From Candidatus Taenariivivens baikalensis (lineage in GTDB: Bacteria; Omnitrophota; Omnitrophia; Omnitrophales; Aquincolibacteriaceae): DNA of 50,755 nucleotides. The stretch spans positions 1-50,755 of the forward strand of contig SICL01000013.1 of the NCBI GenBank assembly GCA_009691445.1. The letters are read 5' to 3'. This document shows, piece after piece, positions 33,201-40,449 of the stretch. The translations under genes were made by a program, and so were the position numbers. The notes below the pieces were generated by a model. The model was given only the letters and a program-made list of their open reading frames with translations. It was not told where the DNA came from and made no database searches. Positions within the stretch are counted from its first letter, which is position 1. Every line of letters starts with the position of its first letter.

Positions 33201-36200
33201 TTATTAGAGGCGGATCCTTTTGCTGTGCTGATCCGGCATCTTCAGGGGACAAGTCATCCGGAAGGGATCGAGACGCCGAATGAATGGGAACGGCTCAAGG
33301 CTGCTTATTCCCGTCAAAATCGACCGGGCGATGTACTGAGACTGTCGGAAGTCCAGGTTCAGTTTGCACAGTGGGAAGTCGCGGTCTGGATCGAAAGTTT
33401 TCGCAAAGATTATGAAGACCTGCCTTTGACGGAGGCGGACGGTGCTTCGCCTAGCGCTCAGGAACCGTCTGGAGGAAAGGAATCACGGGGGCCCAGTCTG
33501 GATGCCGCCGTTCAATCAGCACAAAAGCAAACAGCCGAACAAATCCAGGAGAAACTGCGTGAAATTAAAAGGCGGAATTTTGACGAGGCTGTGAAAGGCA
33601 TTGATCAAGAATTGTCCAAGATTGAGCAGCATTTAGACTTAGTCTGGAAGGCACGTGTGACCGAAGCGCGGCTTCGTGAAATTAAAGATCAACTTGAAAA
33701 TAAAAACCGAAAACTGCCAGGGGCCGTGAAGCGCTGGCTTGAAGAGCTGAAACAAAAATTTCCTGCGCCCGAAAAAGATCAAGATGAGAAAATAAAAGCC
33801 ATTTCACAGAAAATAGAAGATTTGCTTAAAAAGTTATCGGAGGCAGAAAAGAAGATTAAAGATCAAAGGAAGGCTGCCGCAGATTTCCTTGAGGCTGTTA
33901 AAAAAGCAGGGCTGGATTTATCGGAATTGCAGGGTTCAGGCTTGCGGAATGAAGGGAAAACGGACCGCGGCGATGAACCGCCTATTGACGTACAGTACGG
34001 CGACGCTAAACGAGATGACTGGACGGTGGAAGGCGGCGGCGCCCAGAGGGTGGAAGTGAACCCCGAAGACTTGGTTAAGATTCCGGTGGAGGGTGTGTCG
34101 GTCGTGGCGCTCACGGCGAAGGTGGAACCGCTCAAGGAAAACCCGCGATTCAAAAAAATCCGTAAAGAGTATCCTCAGATTTTCACGCGACTCTACCGAA
34201 GTTTTTTTGACTGGCTGACGGATTCAGGAGATGTGATGGGCGGCGATGTGATTCAACCTTCGGTGCTGGCAAGAACTGGAAGTATTGAAATGGCGAGGCG
34301 CACACGGGGTGCTGTGGCTAGACAAATTTCGCGCGAGCTTGTGATTACAGGCGGCGGCAAACTGAATGAACTTCAAATCGATTTATTCCGTTTTCTTTTA
34401 GAACAGCGTCACCGCGTCTATGTTTTAGTGACACCGAGTCAATGTACTCGAGCCCTTCAATCGGTTGAACAGCTTCAAGCCGCATTGAGTCAGACGAGCG
34501 AGAACCAGCCGGTGATTGATCGCGCCGCGGTGGAGCGGCATTTACGCGGGCTCGGCCTGAAGAGGCCCTGGCTTGCCGCGCTCTCTGAGGTCCAGCTCAA
34601 GTTGGAAGCGGCCTATCCGGAAGGAATTATGAGGCTGGTTCACGCCAAAAAGAAACTGGATATTGAACCCGATCCAAAGAAGATTAAAAATCAAGATGCA
34701 GTGATGGATTTTAAGGCGCAGGTTGCGGCCGCGAAGAAGTTTTTGACGGATAGAAAGATTAATGAAAGTTCGCTTGTAGTAGATACGGGTAAAAAGATTT
34801 TATCGCTGAATCTCAACGACGAATCATCTATCCGTGATCAGGACCTTGAACATTTGAAAGGTCTCACGAATCTGACGGAGCTTTATCTTGGCGGTACTAA
34901 AGTCAGCAACGCCGGGCTTGAGCATTTGAAAGGTCTCAGGAATCTGACGGTGCTTTGGCTTAACGACACTCAAGTCAGCGACGCTGGGCTAGCTCATCTG
35001 AAAGGCCTCACGAATCTGACGTGGCTTAATTTTTACGAAACTCAAGTCAGTGACGCCGCGATTTATGAATTTATTGCAGGGCACCCCAAGCGTGATTCTA
35101 TCCAGGTTTGGAATGCGAAGTCTGAAAACAAGACAGTGGCGAATGTCCCGAAAGAAATCCTAGCCAAGTATTCAGCCCCAGATTCGGTGATGGATTTTAA
35201 GGCGCAGGTTGCGGCCGCGAAGAAGTTTTTAAATGATAGAAATCTTAGGGAGAGTTTGCTTGAAGCAGATGAGAGTAACGAGACTTTAACGCTATCTCTC
35301 AGCGGCAAATCATCTATCCATGATCAGGACCTTGTCCATTTGAAAGGTCTCAGGAATCTGACGGGGCTTTATCTTGGCGGTACTCAAGTCAGCGACGCCG
35401 GGCTTGAGCATTTGAAAGGTCTCAGGAATCTCACGATGCTTGGGCTTAGCGGCACTCAAGTCAGTGACGTCGGGATTGTGCATTTGAAAGGTCTCACGAA
35501 TGTGACGCACCTTGATTTTATCGGCACTCAAGTCAGCGACGCCGCGATTTATGAATTTATTGCAGGGCACCCCAAGCGTGATTCTATCGAGGTTTGGAAT
35601 GCGAAAGATGTGAGGACGACAGTGGCGAATGTCCCGCAAGAAATCCTAGACAAGTATCCAGCCCCAGATTCGGTGATGGATTTTAAGGCGCAGGTTGCGG
35701 CCGCGAAGAAGTTTTTGAAGGATAGAAAGATTAATGAAATTTCGCTTGTAGTAGATGAGCGTAACGAGACTTTAGATCTGAATCTCAACTACAAATCATC
35801 TATCAATGATCAGGACCTTGTGCATTTGAAAGGCCTCACGAATCTGACGGGGCTTTATCTTGGCTATACTCAAGTCAGCAACGCCGGGCTTGAGCATTTG
35901 AAAGGCCTCACGAATCTGACGAAGCTTTGGCTTAGCGGTACTAAAGTCAGCAACGCCGGGCTCGAGCATTTGAAAGGCCTCACGAATCTGAGGTGGCTTA
36001 ATTTTTACGAAGCTAAAGTCAGTGACGCCGCGATTTATGAATTTATTGCGGGGCACCCCAAGCGTGATTCTATCGTGGTTTTGAATGCGAAAAGTAAAAA
36101 GACGACAGTGGCGAATGTCCCGGCAGATATTCTCGCTAAATACCCAAGGGAAGCATTGAAAAACGCGGAGACCGTGAGTGCTGCTCTTGAAACAGATCAG

Positions 36201-36923
36201 GATATTCAGGAATTTATTCAATTTTTGAATTCTCAATTGATCAGTGCTCAAACAGCTTGGCAGCAGGCGGAGAGAAAGCTGGGTGCGGAAGGGCTCGGGG
36301 CCTTTGTCCGAGCGTTTAAAAAAACTTATTTGCCGCACGCTGAGACGGGATTCAGTGGCGAGGTGCGTTCAGAGTTGAGGCTTCACAAACAAGTATTCCA
36401 TCAAATGGCGGATCTCTCCAAAGCGCAGGCGATTTTCGTGGTGGATCGAAAGGTTCTGGCGGCGCTTTCCAGGGATCAAGTGAAGGAATACGAAACGCTC
36501 TTTGCGCAAAATTCAAAACTGAAACTTTGGATACTTCCGGCCGGTGAGTCTGCCGTTTCTAATCAGGAGTCGGAGCTTAAAAATAAATTAGGCGACGCCC
36601 GTTGGCAGCTGCTCAGTGATACGGCCGCCGTTTTAAAGGGTGCGTGGACCGGTGGGCGCCTTCTATTAATAGGAAGTCCAGACCGCCAGGCTTTTTATCA
36701 GCCGATTCTCGAGCAGGTTCACTCCAGCAACCAAGGGAAGAAAACTTCTCTCGTGAAACTTAAATACGAAAGCGTTGAAGACCGAGGGCTGCTTGCCTGG
36801 GCTTTGGTTTTGCCGATTCAAGAATTGGCAGGCCGTGGTGACGGATTTCTTGGGCTCAGTGATCTCGCCCGTAGTCTTTCGTGGAATGCTCTTTTCGTTC
36901 GAGCCTTTGCTTCGTCCGCGTGA
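27255..36923 (+). CDS. Giant secreted-type protein 2 (3,222 residues): shared N-domain, two AAA+ modules, coiled coil, LRR cassettes
   Basis: Starts with a signal-like segment (MLKRMTAGFLVFLLLIG...FCFG). The N-terminal domain matches giant protein 1: IQDAH (His66), YEEG (Glu93/94) and GGFHT (His380). RSELR follows at 487. AAA+ module 1 has Walker A GQPGTGKS (1265-1272) and Walker B LLWDEAN (Asp1326). Module 2 has GPSGWGKD (1548-1555) and LLALREMN in place of Walker B, so it is probably degenerate. Both resemble the midasin/MoxR-like AAA_5 group. A coiled coil spans about 2086-2220. Three 162-residue LRR cassettes occupy about 2483-2968, and a second RSELR is at 3038. The C-terminal 180 residues are unrecognised. 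ATP-binding modules behind a signal peptide are odd: either the segment is an uncleaved anchor with a cytoplasmic body, or the ATPase folds are not used as ATPases. Confidence 0.7.
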   Translation: MLKRMTAGFLVFLLLIGNPDFCFGNAAAANSISEIIPEKIGHVDEVYFPQPAPAAVKIIYLIQDAHASLEVQQNIAKILHHLITTRGLRTVYEEGFDGEVPTPKYFGALPFSEVRKKVGDYLIDHLEMGGAEYLHLQDPAQFRLVGVDPEKLHEQNIQWYGRSASFRPMIAGQLQEILSRLNNLIAKRFPGEIKDWLVQRDQYLKGQMDPAAYLKSLRKSKIVSRLLTKGDYPHLQLVFRSLDNPQESKLSGDFSAREFSAEIQALEDTWTEQALDKGNQNLFLLYRKIEMLTRLNALKVTFDEFQKLRDKPWKGLSRQAALLISELENKTVVLPALWEDELQAAVRFYETAFARDEAVRGNLEKDFKSGSAALVFGGFHTNRLKQILRDLGTAYYVMTPAMNGADSVHEKLYEKLMSQDTASIHQGPVPKSKTDQSLARWRSIYTRLQPLSLDQARAEVGNVVTRAAGPRAAGLVFDTPVGLDAHRSELRVIPKDPRVLVRIETKDSVSKLDRILLRNSAGKLYVHFRIKNEEDRVALENLVKIDNTKGTLSREDGLLLQVIKQGGVLFLDATGADPKKLEPFNSLFDDLPFYGTRKNRAHLELQVFVAVPSEEFENYANTVYSRSLVVDETELELSQPQQDVFDHKKDTILKEDANLKDTEVVDLKKMSNYEEVLVERISLQGGKWHHAEGALVKAVRAGKKRLVLQGPRDDSDFRYFLDQILIKRVIWVNGERFEIPTDFDIEFQEKDYSKINPSKKIYPPGTLSSKEDFTWLIHKGNTTHLLRQTSVNSNKHQLEERPGLLETAKRIRIIEDLDDDGWWHAIMNSQIERVEVALRVNVPDEYADRVAWDEAHETAEAMPVIESSELPEFKSGTATLLGSEDLALLREKIKAKMGANQTVVLDDLSSGTWKNHLSDDWILSGIASSTDFAFEVVKQRMLRELEAGKTVVLEGIHRNPKLLQEFSTLWAPVPYLIVNGEAILLSQFKGSLILVAAATPDTAPSQSEYHFVEQESSKSKAEYWTILKKEFPGLGEDKYNQLWRLLEGLKNFPAAEKRGVSGKSYPAKLSVSLSRLRVFSKLLGAFDGNAFEAFTHTWAVHFRKEPELRGWMEVRAKIAFGQQEARREKNQKIAGKRLDRLLNTVRSMDDWPSIYWQIVNTLGLASLDSLSRELSAQSVDAEEKNSKPFEIIKMALLKRAIQEDRSPSRHRESFIREILDQGSDRVDPKTPDIDSAFELDRFNAKERLALTTKIAKAVGIILLQGQPGTGKSFMLPELASQLGYEGDQVLGPFTTGSTVTQEDLRRKGHPAAPWFEFDKPAILLWDEANTADNSDFHFFVKEGVSPIRTIVMTGNDEDTEDRRPVNLVLEEGVTIAFDPFDLAFLQSEAETALQHQSFQDETDAEATARVVTRLHEIFDRAGPQYEFSIRDVQESVNRLIAFKVNAQDTAQIIFRTWLVYRDRFDAIEQQALSQVILSEFSVDVAVLEYERLEKIKAKYQNDPNFMGISLVGETLAYMAHLEDLLEIREGRMAGKFLRAGKVSSLVLGPSGWGKDAVLERLLKSRGLVDGFDSANSSKPGSQKFYLINGSMDNLALKEAVARAKKEGALLALREMNFLRSGILEGELNDLLAGGIHANSGFFFCGTLNGAHFTGRNRISSPLMSRSFVFSARAYSNESLLKIAQDYAKEKNLQTDQAESLARFQMWIALKVKNDEFKPTTRELKRAIDYLAKNPGKKWQAAARVVYGAVYERWQLKSEDFNKIYKAGVTDQDIKTATDPSLLKQYQKIAEMLLPASVGKVSVSVNPKTRDSYFDHKNKMIVISTADITKGRGVQKLLNLVGMVSFTRDEFFKSTQKSSERTNEALSELLFGEAKDLKGFGTRLVVGVQTAWVDYLMSQTFHRGATAKASIEAQAIAEMIRNKDTDGFYEQITSEKNPLTARKIFFYTMSAFLYGAISADQVQAFHKELATKGSQNNDFQIASLLEADPFAVLIRHLQGTSHPEGIETPNEWERLKAAYSRQNRPGDVLRLSEVQVQFAQWEVAVWIESFRKDYEDLPLTEADGASPSAQEPSGGKESRGPSLDAAVQSAQKQTAEQIQEKLREIKRRNFDEAVKGIDQELSKIEQHLDLVWKARVTEARLREIKDQLENKNRKLPGAVKRWLEELKQKFPAPEKDQDEKIKAISQKIEDLLKKLSEAEKKIKDQRKAAADFLEAVKKAGLDLSELQGSGLRNEGKTDRGDEPPIDVQYGDAKRDDWTVEGGGAQRVEVNPEDLVKIPVEGVSVVALTAKVEPLKENPRFKKIRKEYPQIFTRLYRSFFDWLTDSGDVMGGDVIQPSVLARTGSIEMARRTRGAVARQISRELVITGGGKLNELQIDLFRFLLEQRHRVYVLVTPSQCTRALQSVEQLQAALSQTSENQPVIDRAAVERHLRGLGLKRPWLAALSEVQLKLEAAYPEGIMRLVHAKKKLDIEPDPKKIKNQDAVMDFKAQVAAAKKFLTDRKINESSLVVDTGKKILSLNLNDESSIRDQDLEHLKGLTNLTELYLGGTKVSNAGLEHLKGLRNLTVLWLNDTQVSDAGLAHLKGLTNLTWLNFYETQVSDAAIYEFIAGHPKRDSIQVWNAKSENKTVANVPKEILAKYSAPDSVMDFKAQVAAAKKFLNDRNLRESLLEADESNETLTLSLSGKSSIHDQDLVHLKGLRNLTGLYLGGTQVSDAGLEHLKGLRNLTMLGLSGTQVSDVGIVHLKGLTNVTHLDFIGTQVSDAAIYEFIAGHPKRDSIEVWNAKDVRTTVANVPQEILDKYPAPDSVMDFKAQVAAAKKFLKDRKINEISLVVDERNETLDLNLNYKSSINDQDLVHLKGLTNLTGLYLGYTQVSNAGLEHLKGLTNLTKLWLSGTKVSNAGLEHLKGLTNLRWLNFYEAKVSDAAIYEFIAGHPKRDSIVVLNAKSKKTTVANVPADILAKYPREALKNAETVSAALETDQDIQEFIQFLNSQLISAQTAWQQAERKLGAEGLGAFVRAFKKTYLPHAETGFSGEVRSELRLHKQVFHQMADLSKAQAIFVVDRKVLAALSRDQVKEYETLFAQNSKLKLWILPAGESAVSNQESELKNKLGDARWQLLSDTAAVLKGAWTGGRLLLIGSPDRQAFYQPILEQVHSSNQGKKTSLVKLKYESVEDRGLLAWALVLPIQELAGRGDGFLGLSDLARSLSWNALFVRAFASSA
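28531..28567. repeat. GGGACCGGTCCC-type inverted repeat inside giant gene 2
   Basis: AGGGACCGGTCC and GGACCAGTCCCT are inverted copies with one mismatch around a 13-base A-rich loop. It lies in frame (QGPVPKSKTDQSL), at the boundary between the N-terminal domain and the first RSELR motif. Confidence 0.6.
34701..36158 (+). repeat. Three tandem 486-bp leucine-rich-repeat cassettes in giant gene 2
   Basis: Copies begin at 34701, 35187 and 35673, exactly 486 bases (162 codons) apart. Each opens with VMDFKAQVAAAKKFL, continues with about three 24-residue LRR units (HLKGLTNLTxLxLxxTxVS[DN]AGL) and ends with AAIYEFIAGHPKRDSI plus a V/A/N/V/P linker. A 44-base block at the start of each is identical, indicating recent duplication. 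Confidence 0.92.
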
Positions 36924-36940
36924 TTGGTTTTGAGAAAATC

Positions 36941-37010
36941 GGTGCCTGTTCTGCAGGAGCCAGGTTCTTCGGCTATTCCACGGTCTCAATCCGGCACTTC
37001 CGGAACAGCG
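36941..37010. repeat. CTGTTCCGGAAG-family palindrome, intergenic copy
   Basis: GCCTGTTCTGCAGGAGCC and CCGGCACTTCCGGAACAG form inverted arms around ATTCCACGGTCTCAAT. It shares arms and centre with the in-frame copy at 18945-19016. Confidence 0.75.
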
Positions 37011-37074
37011 TCAGCGTTTGGAGAGCTATCGCGGCGTCAGTGACTCGGCACGGGTTGGGGGGGAGTCGCAGGAT

Positions 37075-37674
37075 TGTTAGTGAAGACGGCGGCTGCGGCC
37101 CGTGAAATCAAAATGGTTTTGACGCAGGAATCTGAATTTGTTGCGCGGACGGAAAAAATCCTGCCGGTGGAAAATGGGGCGGGCGCCGTGATCCGGTTGA
37201 ATGATCGATTACCGAGCGCTGCGGAAATCGAAATACTGCGGCTGAACCTCCGAAATCCAAATCACCGGGAAGCGTGGGTGATTCTCGTTGATCATTCCAA
37301 GATTGCTTCGTCGTCCTCTGCCCTCCTCGTCGGCCAGAGGACGGATCCGTCTGGCGAATTGTGGCGGACAATGACGTCATTGCGAACGACCAAAGGGAGT
37401 GAAGCAATCTCGGAGCAAAGCGAAGCCTTATTGAGACAGAGCGAAAAAAAGTGGAATTCCAGATATCCGGAAGCGGCTGAAGATTGAAGCTCTTGTTCAA
37501 GAGGCAGGCGCCGCGAAGAGGATCAAGCAGATCAAGGATCAACTATTGAAAGCAGTGAATCAATTGCCGGAAACCGGCTCCAAAATCTCTTCCGTGATTC
37601 TTTCAGGATCGAAGCCGCTTTTGGATTTAATCGACGCCGAGCAGATCTCTCCGGTTGCAATTTACATTATCTAG
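37075..37674 (+). pseudogene. Decayed duplicate of the C-terminal domain of giant protein 1
   Basis: 37116-37290 encodes LTQESEFVARTEKILPVENG... and continues to NPNHREAWVIL, matching giant protein 1 around 26465-26640. After an inserted repeat block (about 37297-37460) the match resumes in a different frame with RLKIEALVQEAGAAKRIKQ. Bases 37527-37662 equal 26761-26896 with one mismatch in 136. The copy then stops at 37672-37674, lacking the last ~70 residues of the parent. It has no N-terminal part, a frameshift and a truncated end, so it is a pseudogene or donor cassette. The very different divergence of its two halves suggests recent gene conversion in the distal part. Confidence 0.85.
37297..37450. 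repeat. Composite GTCATTGCGAG / GTCCGCC palindrome insertion in the pseudogene
   Basis: Contains AAGATTGCTTCGTCGTCC, a degenerate GTCGGCC...ACGGATCCGT...GGCGGAC palindrome (37329-37369), then ACGTCATTGCGAACGACC and GAAGCAATCTCGG. It interrupts the pseudogene at the point where its frame shifts. Confidence 0.65.
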
Positions 37675-37706
37675 CCTGGTACCTTATGTTTTTGGGTGAG
37701 CCTCGC

Positions 37707-38756
37707 CTATTTTTCCCAATCTGAATCGCGGTAGGTATCAACCCGGCGGGCGTGGCCAGTTTCAAGCAGAAGATTGTTGAGGAAGATTTCGCTGCCGTCT
37801 TTTTGTTTGAGGAAAACGTCCACAAGGTAGCGGTCCCATTTATCCGGGTGGGGAGTGGTCTTCACCGTGATTTCAACGGACTTGCCTAGTTCCTCCTCGA
37901 CAAATTTCTTGGCAGCCTTTCCTTCAGGGGTGTCTCTTTCAGGAGCGTCTACGCCGCGCAGCCTCAGTTTGATTTTGGCCCAATCGATTTGGTTAAAATA
38001 AATTTTTACCCAGAATGTGTCGCCGTCGATTATTTTTGTGAGCGCAACGCTGTAAGTGTAAAGGTCCGAGGCCTTGGCACTGGAAAGCTTGCGGATTTTT
38101 TCTCCGGGCGCGGTTTCCACAAGATCACCCGTTTTAAATCTCTGTGCCTGTTCCTTGGTTAAATCCTTGCACCTTCTAAATCCATAATCCAAAACCAGGC
38201 GTCCGTCGTCTTCAAAGATTTCGTAGGTGTTGACGCGTCCGCGTTTCGGGGCGAGGAGTCCGGTGAGTTTCTTCGGGGATTTCTCAGGCTTTTTTATTTT
38301 CCGGATTGCTTGAGCAAGCTCGCGCGTGCTCCAGCCCAGAGCCTGCGCCTGAAGGCCAAGTTGTTTTCTTTCTTCCTTATTTGAGAGGGCCAAAAGATTG
38401 CGTTGATCTGTCCAAGTAAGTTTTTTTAGAGACTTAGAAGCCAATTTCCCCTGCGCAGGGGAAATTGGGTCTTCGCGGTATAAATGAAGAGCGTCGTATA
38501 AAATGCTGTCGCTAACGCCAGTCTGCTTTGAAAGTTGTACGATAATTTTATCCCCGTAACCCGCCCGCTCTTTGTGAAACAGAATGTGAGTATCGATCAA
38601 GCGCCCGGCTTCCAGATAAGTGCGTGTGCGTTCTTCTTCAACTGCGGACTGGGCGCGCGCAAGCCCCGCCGCAAAAACTTTTTTTAGCTGTGTGGTCAGG
38701 AAAGAAAAAGAGGCGAGCCGCGAATCCGTTTTGGAAGGAAGCGTTGTGTTTGGCAC
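37707..38756 (-). CDS. SNase-like nuclease fused to a DUF1016_N-like domain
   Basis: The 349-residue protein is the only minus-strand gene in the window. The C-terminal third (from about residue 239) is a staphylococcal-nuclease (thermonuclease) fold: IIDGDTFWV, RLRGVDAPE with TPEGKAA, and DKWDRYLVDVFL, which supply the Arg, Asp, Glu and Arg positions of the active site. Residues about 45-95 (EAGRLIDTHIL...YGDKIIVQLSKQTGVS...LHLYRE) resemble the N-terminal domain of YhcG/DUF1016 proteins. There is no signal peptide, unlike secreted nucleases. The start is GTG with no clear Shine-Dalgarno. Inference: an intracellular nucleic-acid-processing or defence-type enzyme; the role is not proven. Confidence 0.8.
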   Translation of the reverse strand: MPNTTLPSKTDSRLASFSFLTTQLKKVFAAGLARAQSAVEEERTRTYLEAGRLIDTHILFHKERAGYGDKIIVQLSKQTGVSDSILYDALHLYREDPISPAQGKLASKSLKKLTWTDQRNLLALSNKEERKQLGLQAQALGWSTRELAQAIRKIKKPEKSPKKLTGLLAPKRGRVNTYEIFEDDGRLVLDYGFRRCKDLTKEQAQRFKTGDLVETAPGEKIRKLSSAKASDLYTYSVALTKIIDGDTFWVKIYFNQIDWAKIKLRLRGVDAPERDTPEGKAAKKFVEEELGKSVEITVKTTPHPDKWDRYLVDVFLKQKDGSEIFLNNLLLETGHARRVDTYRDSDWEK

Positions 38757-38823
38757 GCCGCTATTTTAAAACAGGCGGATTAAAAGTGGGAGAAGTTTTT
38801 TGTTCATTTTTTAAACTTCGCCT

Positions 38824-38920
38824 GTCATTCTGAGCGAAGCGAAGAATCTATTCCGAGATTCTTTCCGCCAAACAGCGTTGGACGGATCCGTCCTCTGGTG
38901 GACACTTCGTTCAGGATGAC
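38824..38920. repeat. GTCATTCTGAGCG-family palindrome with nested GGATCC palindrome
   Basis: Begins GTCATTCTGAGCGAAGCGAA and ends TTCAGGATGAC. Inside it, 38864-38904 holds a TCCGCC...GGACGGATCCGTCC...GGTGGA palindrome of the type found at 41722-41755. Confidence 0.8.
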
Positions 38921-38948
38921 AAAAATGAAAAAAATCTGTTTTTTTCTT

Positions 38949-38977
38949 TTGACCCGCTCTGACTTCCGTGATAAAGT
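38949..38977 (+). promoter_or_regulatory. Sigma70-like promoter for gpsA
   Basis: TTGACC (38949-38954), a 17-base spacer and TAAAGT (38972-38977): five and four of six consensus matches. Initiation near 38984 would leave a ~67-base leader before gpsA. Confidence 0.5.
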
Positions 38978-39050
38978 TCGTTTCGCTGGAAGCCTTGGGA
39001 GACAAGGCTCCGATCAAAACGGTTAGCCCACTTATTGGAATTATTTTTGA

Positions 39051-40064
39051 ATGGCTGCTAAAGCTCGGGTCAGCGTTTTAGGCGACGGCGGTTGGGGAAC
39101 TGCGCTTGCTCTTGTGTGCGCGCGGAAAAATCAGGACGTTCTTTTGTGGTCGGCTTTTCCGGAATACGCGGAAAAACTCAAAGAAAAGCGCGAAAACTAT
39201 AAATTCCTTGCCGGGGTTCCGCTTCCTCCCAATCTTCAAATCTCCTCCAATCTTCAGGAAGCCCTGGAATTCGGCGAAATCATTGTTTTGGCCATTCCCA
39301 CCCAGTTCTTGAGAAATGTCCTTCATAAAATCAAAGATCTGCCAACCGCCGGAAAGATTTTTGTCAGCGTTTCCAAGGGGATTGAAAAGAAAACCTGTCT
39401 GCGCCCGTCTGAAATTATCAAATCCATTTTAGGGGAGAAGACCTCGCTTGTGATCCTCTCCGGTCCTTCGCACGCCGAAGAAGTAGCCCGCAATATCCCG
39501 ACGCTGGTGGTGGCCGCCTCGACCTCGGAACCAAGCGCGGCCCGGGTTCAGCAAGTCTTTATGGACACGAATTTTCGCGTTTATGTTCAAAATGATATTG
39601 TGGGCGTGGAGCTTGGCGGGGCGCTCAAGAATGTGATTGCCATTGCAGCCGGCGTCTCGGACGGGCTGAAATTCGGCACCAATACTAAATCCGGACTGCT
39701 TTCGCGCGGCCTCCTTGAAATGACGCGTCTTGGAATCAAGATGGGCGCCAATCCCAATACCTTTTTTGGACTCTCCGGCCTCGGCGATTTGATGACGACC
39801 TGTTTTTCCGAGCACGGACGCAATCTCAAGGTCGGGCAGGAACTTGGATCTGGAAAAAAAATCAAAGATATTCTTGCCGGAATGGAAATGGTTGCCGAAG
39901 GCGTTGATACGGCCAGCAGCTTGCAGGAACTTTGCCGGAAAGTCGGTATTGAGCTTCCTATTATTAGTGAAGTGTACAAAATTCTCTTTGAGGACAAAGA
40001 ACCGCGGCAGGCGGTGCTGGATCTTTTGCACCGCGACGCGCACGAAGAGTGGAAACAGTATTAA
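39051..40064 (+). CDS. gpsA: NAD(P)H-dependent glycerol-3-phosphate dehydrogenase
   Basis: The 337-residue protein, normal for GpsA, has the dinucleotide-binding GDGGWGTALA (from residue 11), SKGIEKKT, ILSGPSHAEEV, the catalytic-lysine segment ELGGALKNVIAIAAG, and GLSGLGDLMTTC...GRN. Known role: reduces dihydroxyacetone phosphate to sn-glycerol 3-phosphate, the backbone for phospholipid synthesis, in the cytoplasm. A promoter lies about 75 bases upstream. No clear Shine-Dalgarno is seen. It is followed by a hairpin repeat and an HU-like gene, so it may be monocistronic. Confidence 0.97.
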   Translation: MAAKARVSVLGDGGWGTALALVCARKNQDVLLWSAFPEYAEKLKEKRENYKFLAGVPLPPNLQISSNLQEALEFGEIIVLAIPTQFLRNVLHKIKDLPTAGKIFVSVSKGIEKKTCLRPSEIIKSILGEKTSLVILSGPSHAEEVARNIPTLVVAASTSEPSAARVQQVFMDTNFRVYVQNDIVGVELGGALKNVIAIAAGVSDGLKFGTNTKSGLLSRGLLEMTRLGIKMGANPNTFFGLSGLGDLMTTCFSEHGRNLKVGQELGSGKKIKDILAGMEMVAEGVDTASSLQELCRKVGIELPIISEVYKILFEDKEPRQAVLDLLHRDAHEEWKQY

Positions 40065-40075
40065 TCAGCTATCAG

Positions 40076-40150
40076 ATTACAGCTTTCAGCAAAAACATTC
40101 TCGGAATTTTTTGATAGAAGCTGTGAGCTGACGGCTGAAGGTTGAAAGCT
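40076..40150. repeat. AGCTTTCAGC...GGTTGAAAGCT inverted repeat
   Basis: ACAGCTTTCAGC near 40079 and GCTGAAGGTTGAAAGCT ending at 40150 form an imperfect hairpin between gpsA and the HU-like gene. It may serve as a transcription stop for gpsA. Confidence 0.5.
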
Positions 40151-40171
40151 AAAATAAAGGAGGTGACTACA

Positions 40172-40444
40172 ATGAATAAGGGAGAATTGGCTAGTGAAAT
40201 TGCAAAGAAGGCAAGTCTTTCCAAGGCGAAAGCCGGAGAAATCGTGAATGCCACGTTTGATGCGATTAAGGCATCGCTTAAAAAAGGGCAGAAGGTTTCT
40301 TTGATTGGTTTTGGAGCTTGGCAGGTCAAGACACGCAAGGCCCGTACGGGTCGTAATCCTCGCACTGGGGAAACGATCAAGATCAAGGCCCGGAAGGTCG
40401 CGACGTTTTCTGCAGGAGCAGATCTTAAGAAAGCAGTAAAGTAA
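40172..40444 (+). CDS. HU/IHF-family nucleoid DNA-binding protein
   Basis: The 90-residue protein has the family's full length and signature: MNKGELASEIAKKASLSKAKA, VSLIGFGAWQVKTRKARTGRNPRTGE and a basic end. The GRNPRTGE segment is the beta-arm that inserts into the DNA minor groove. Known role: bends and compacts DNA as a dimer. ATG 40172 has a near-perfect AAAGGAGGTG about 7 bases upstream, implying high expression; the in-frame ATG at 40142 lies in a repeat. Confidence 0.95.
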   Translation: MNKGELASEIAKKASLSKAKAGEIVNATFDAIKASLKKGQKVSLIGFGAWQVKTRKARTGRNPRTGETIKIKARKVATFSAGADLKKAVK

Positions 40445-40449
40445 AAGAT

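Noticed and set aside
36881..37105. Short open frame spanning the end of giant gene 2 and the gap
   Set aside because: It is out of frame with the giant gene and runs through a palindromic repeat; no homology recognised.
39429..40043. 204-codon minus-strand open frame inside gpsA
   Set aside because: Antisense shadow of a well-conserved gene.
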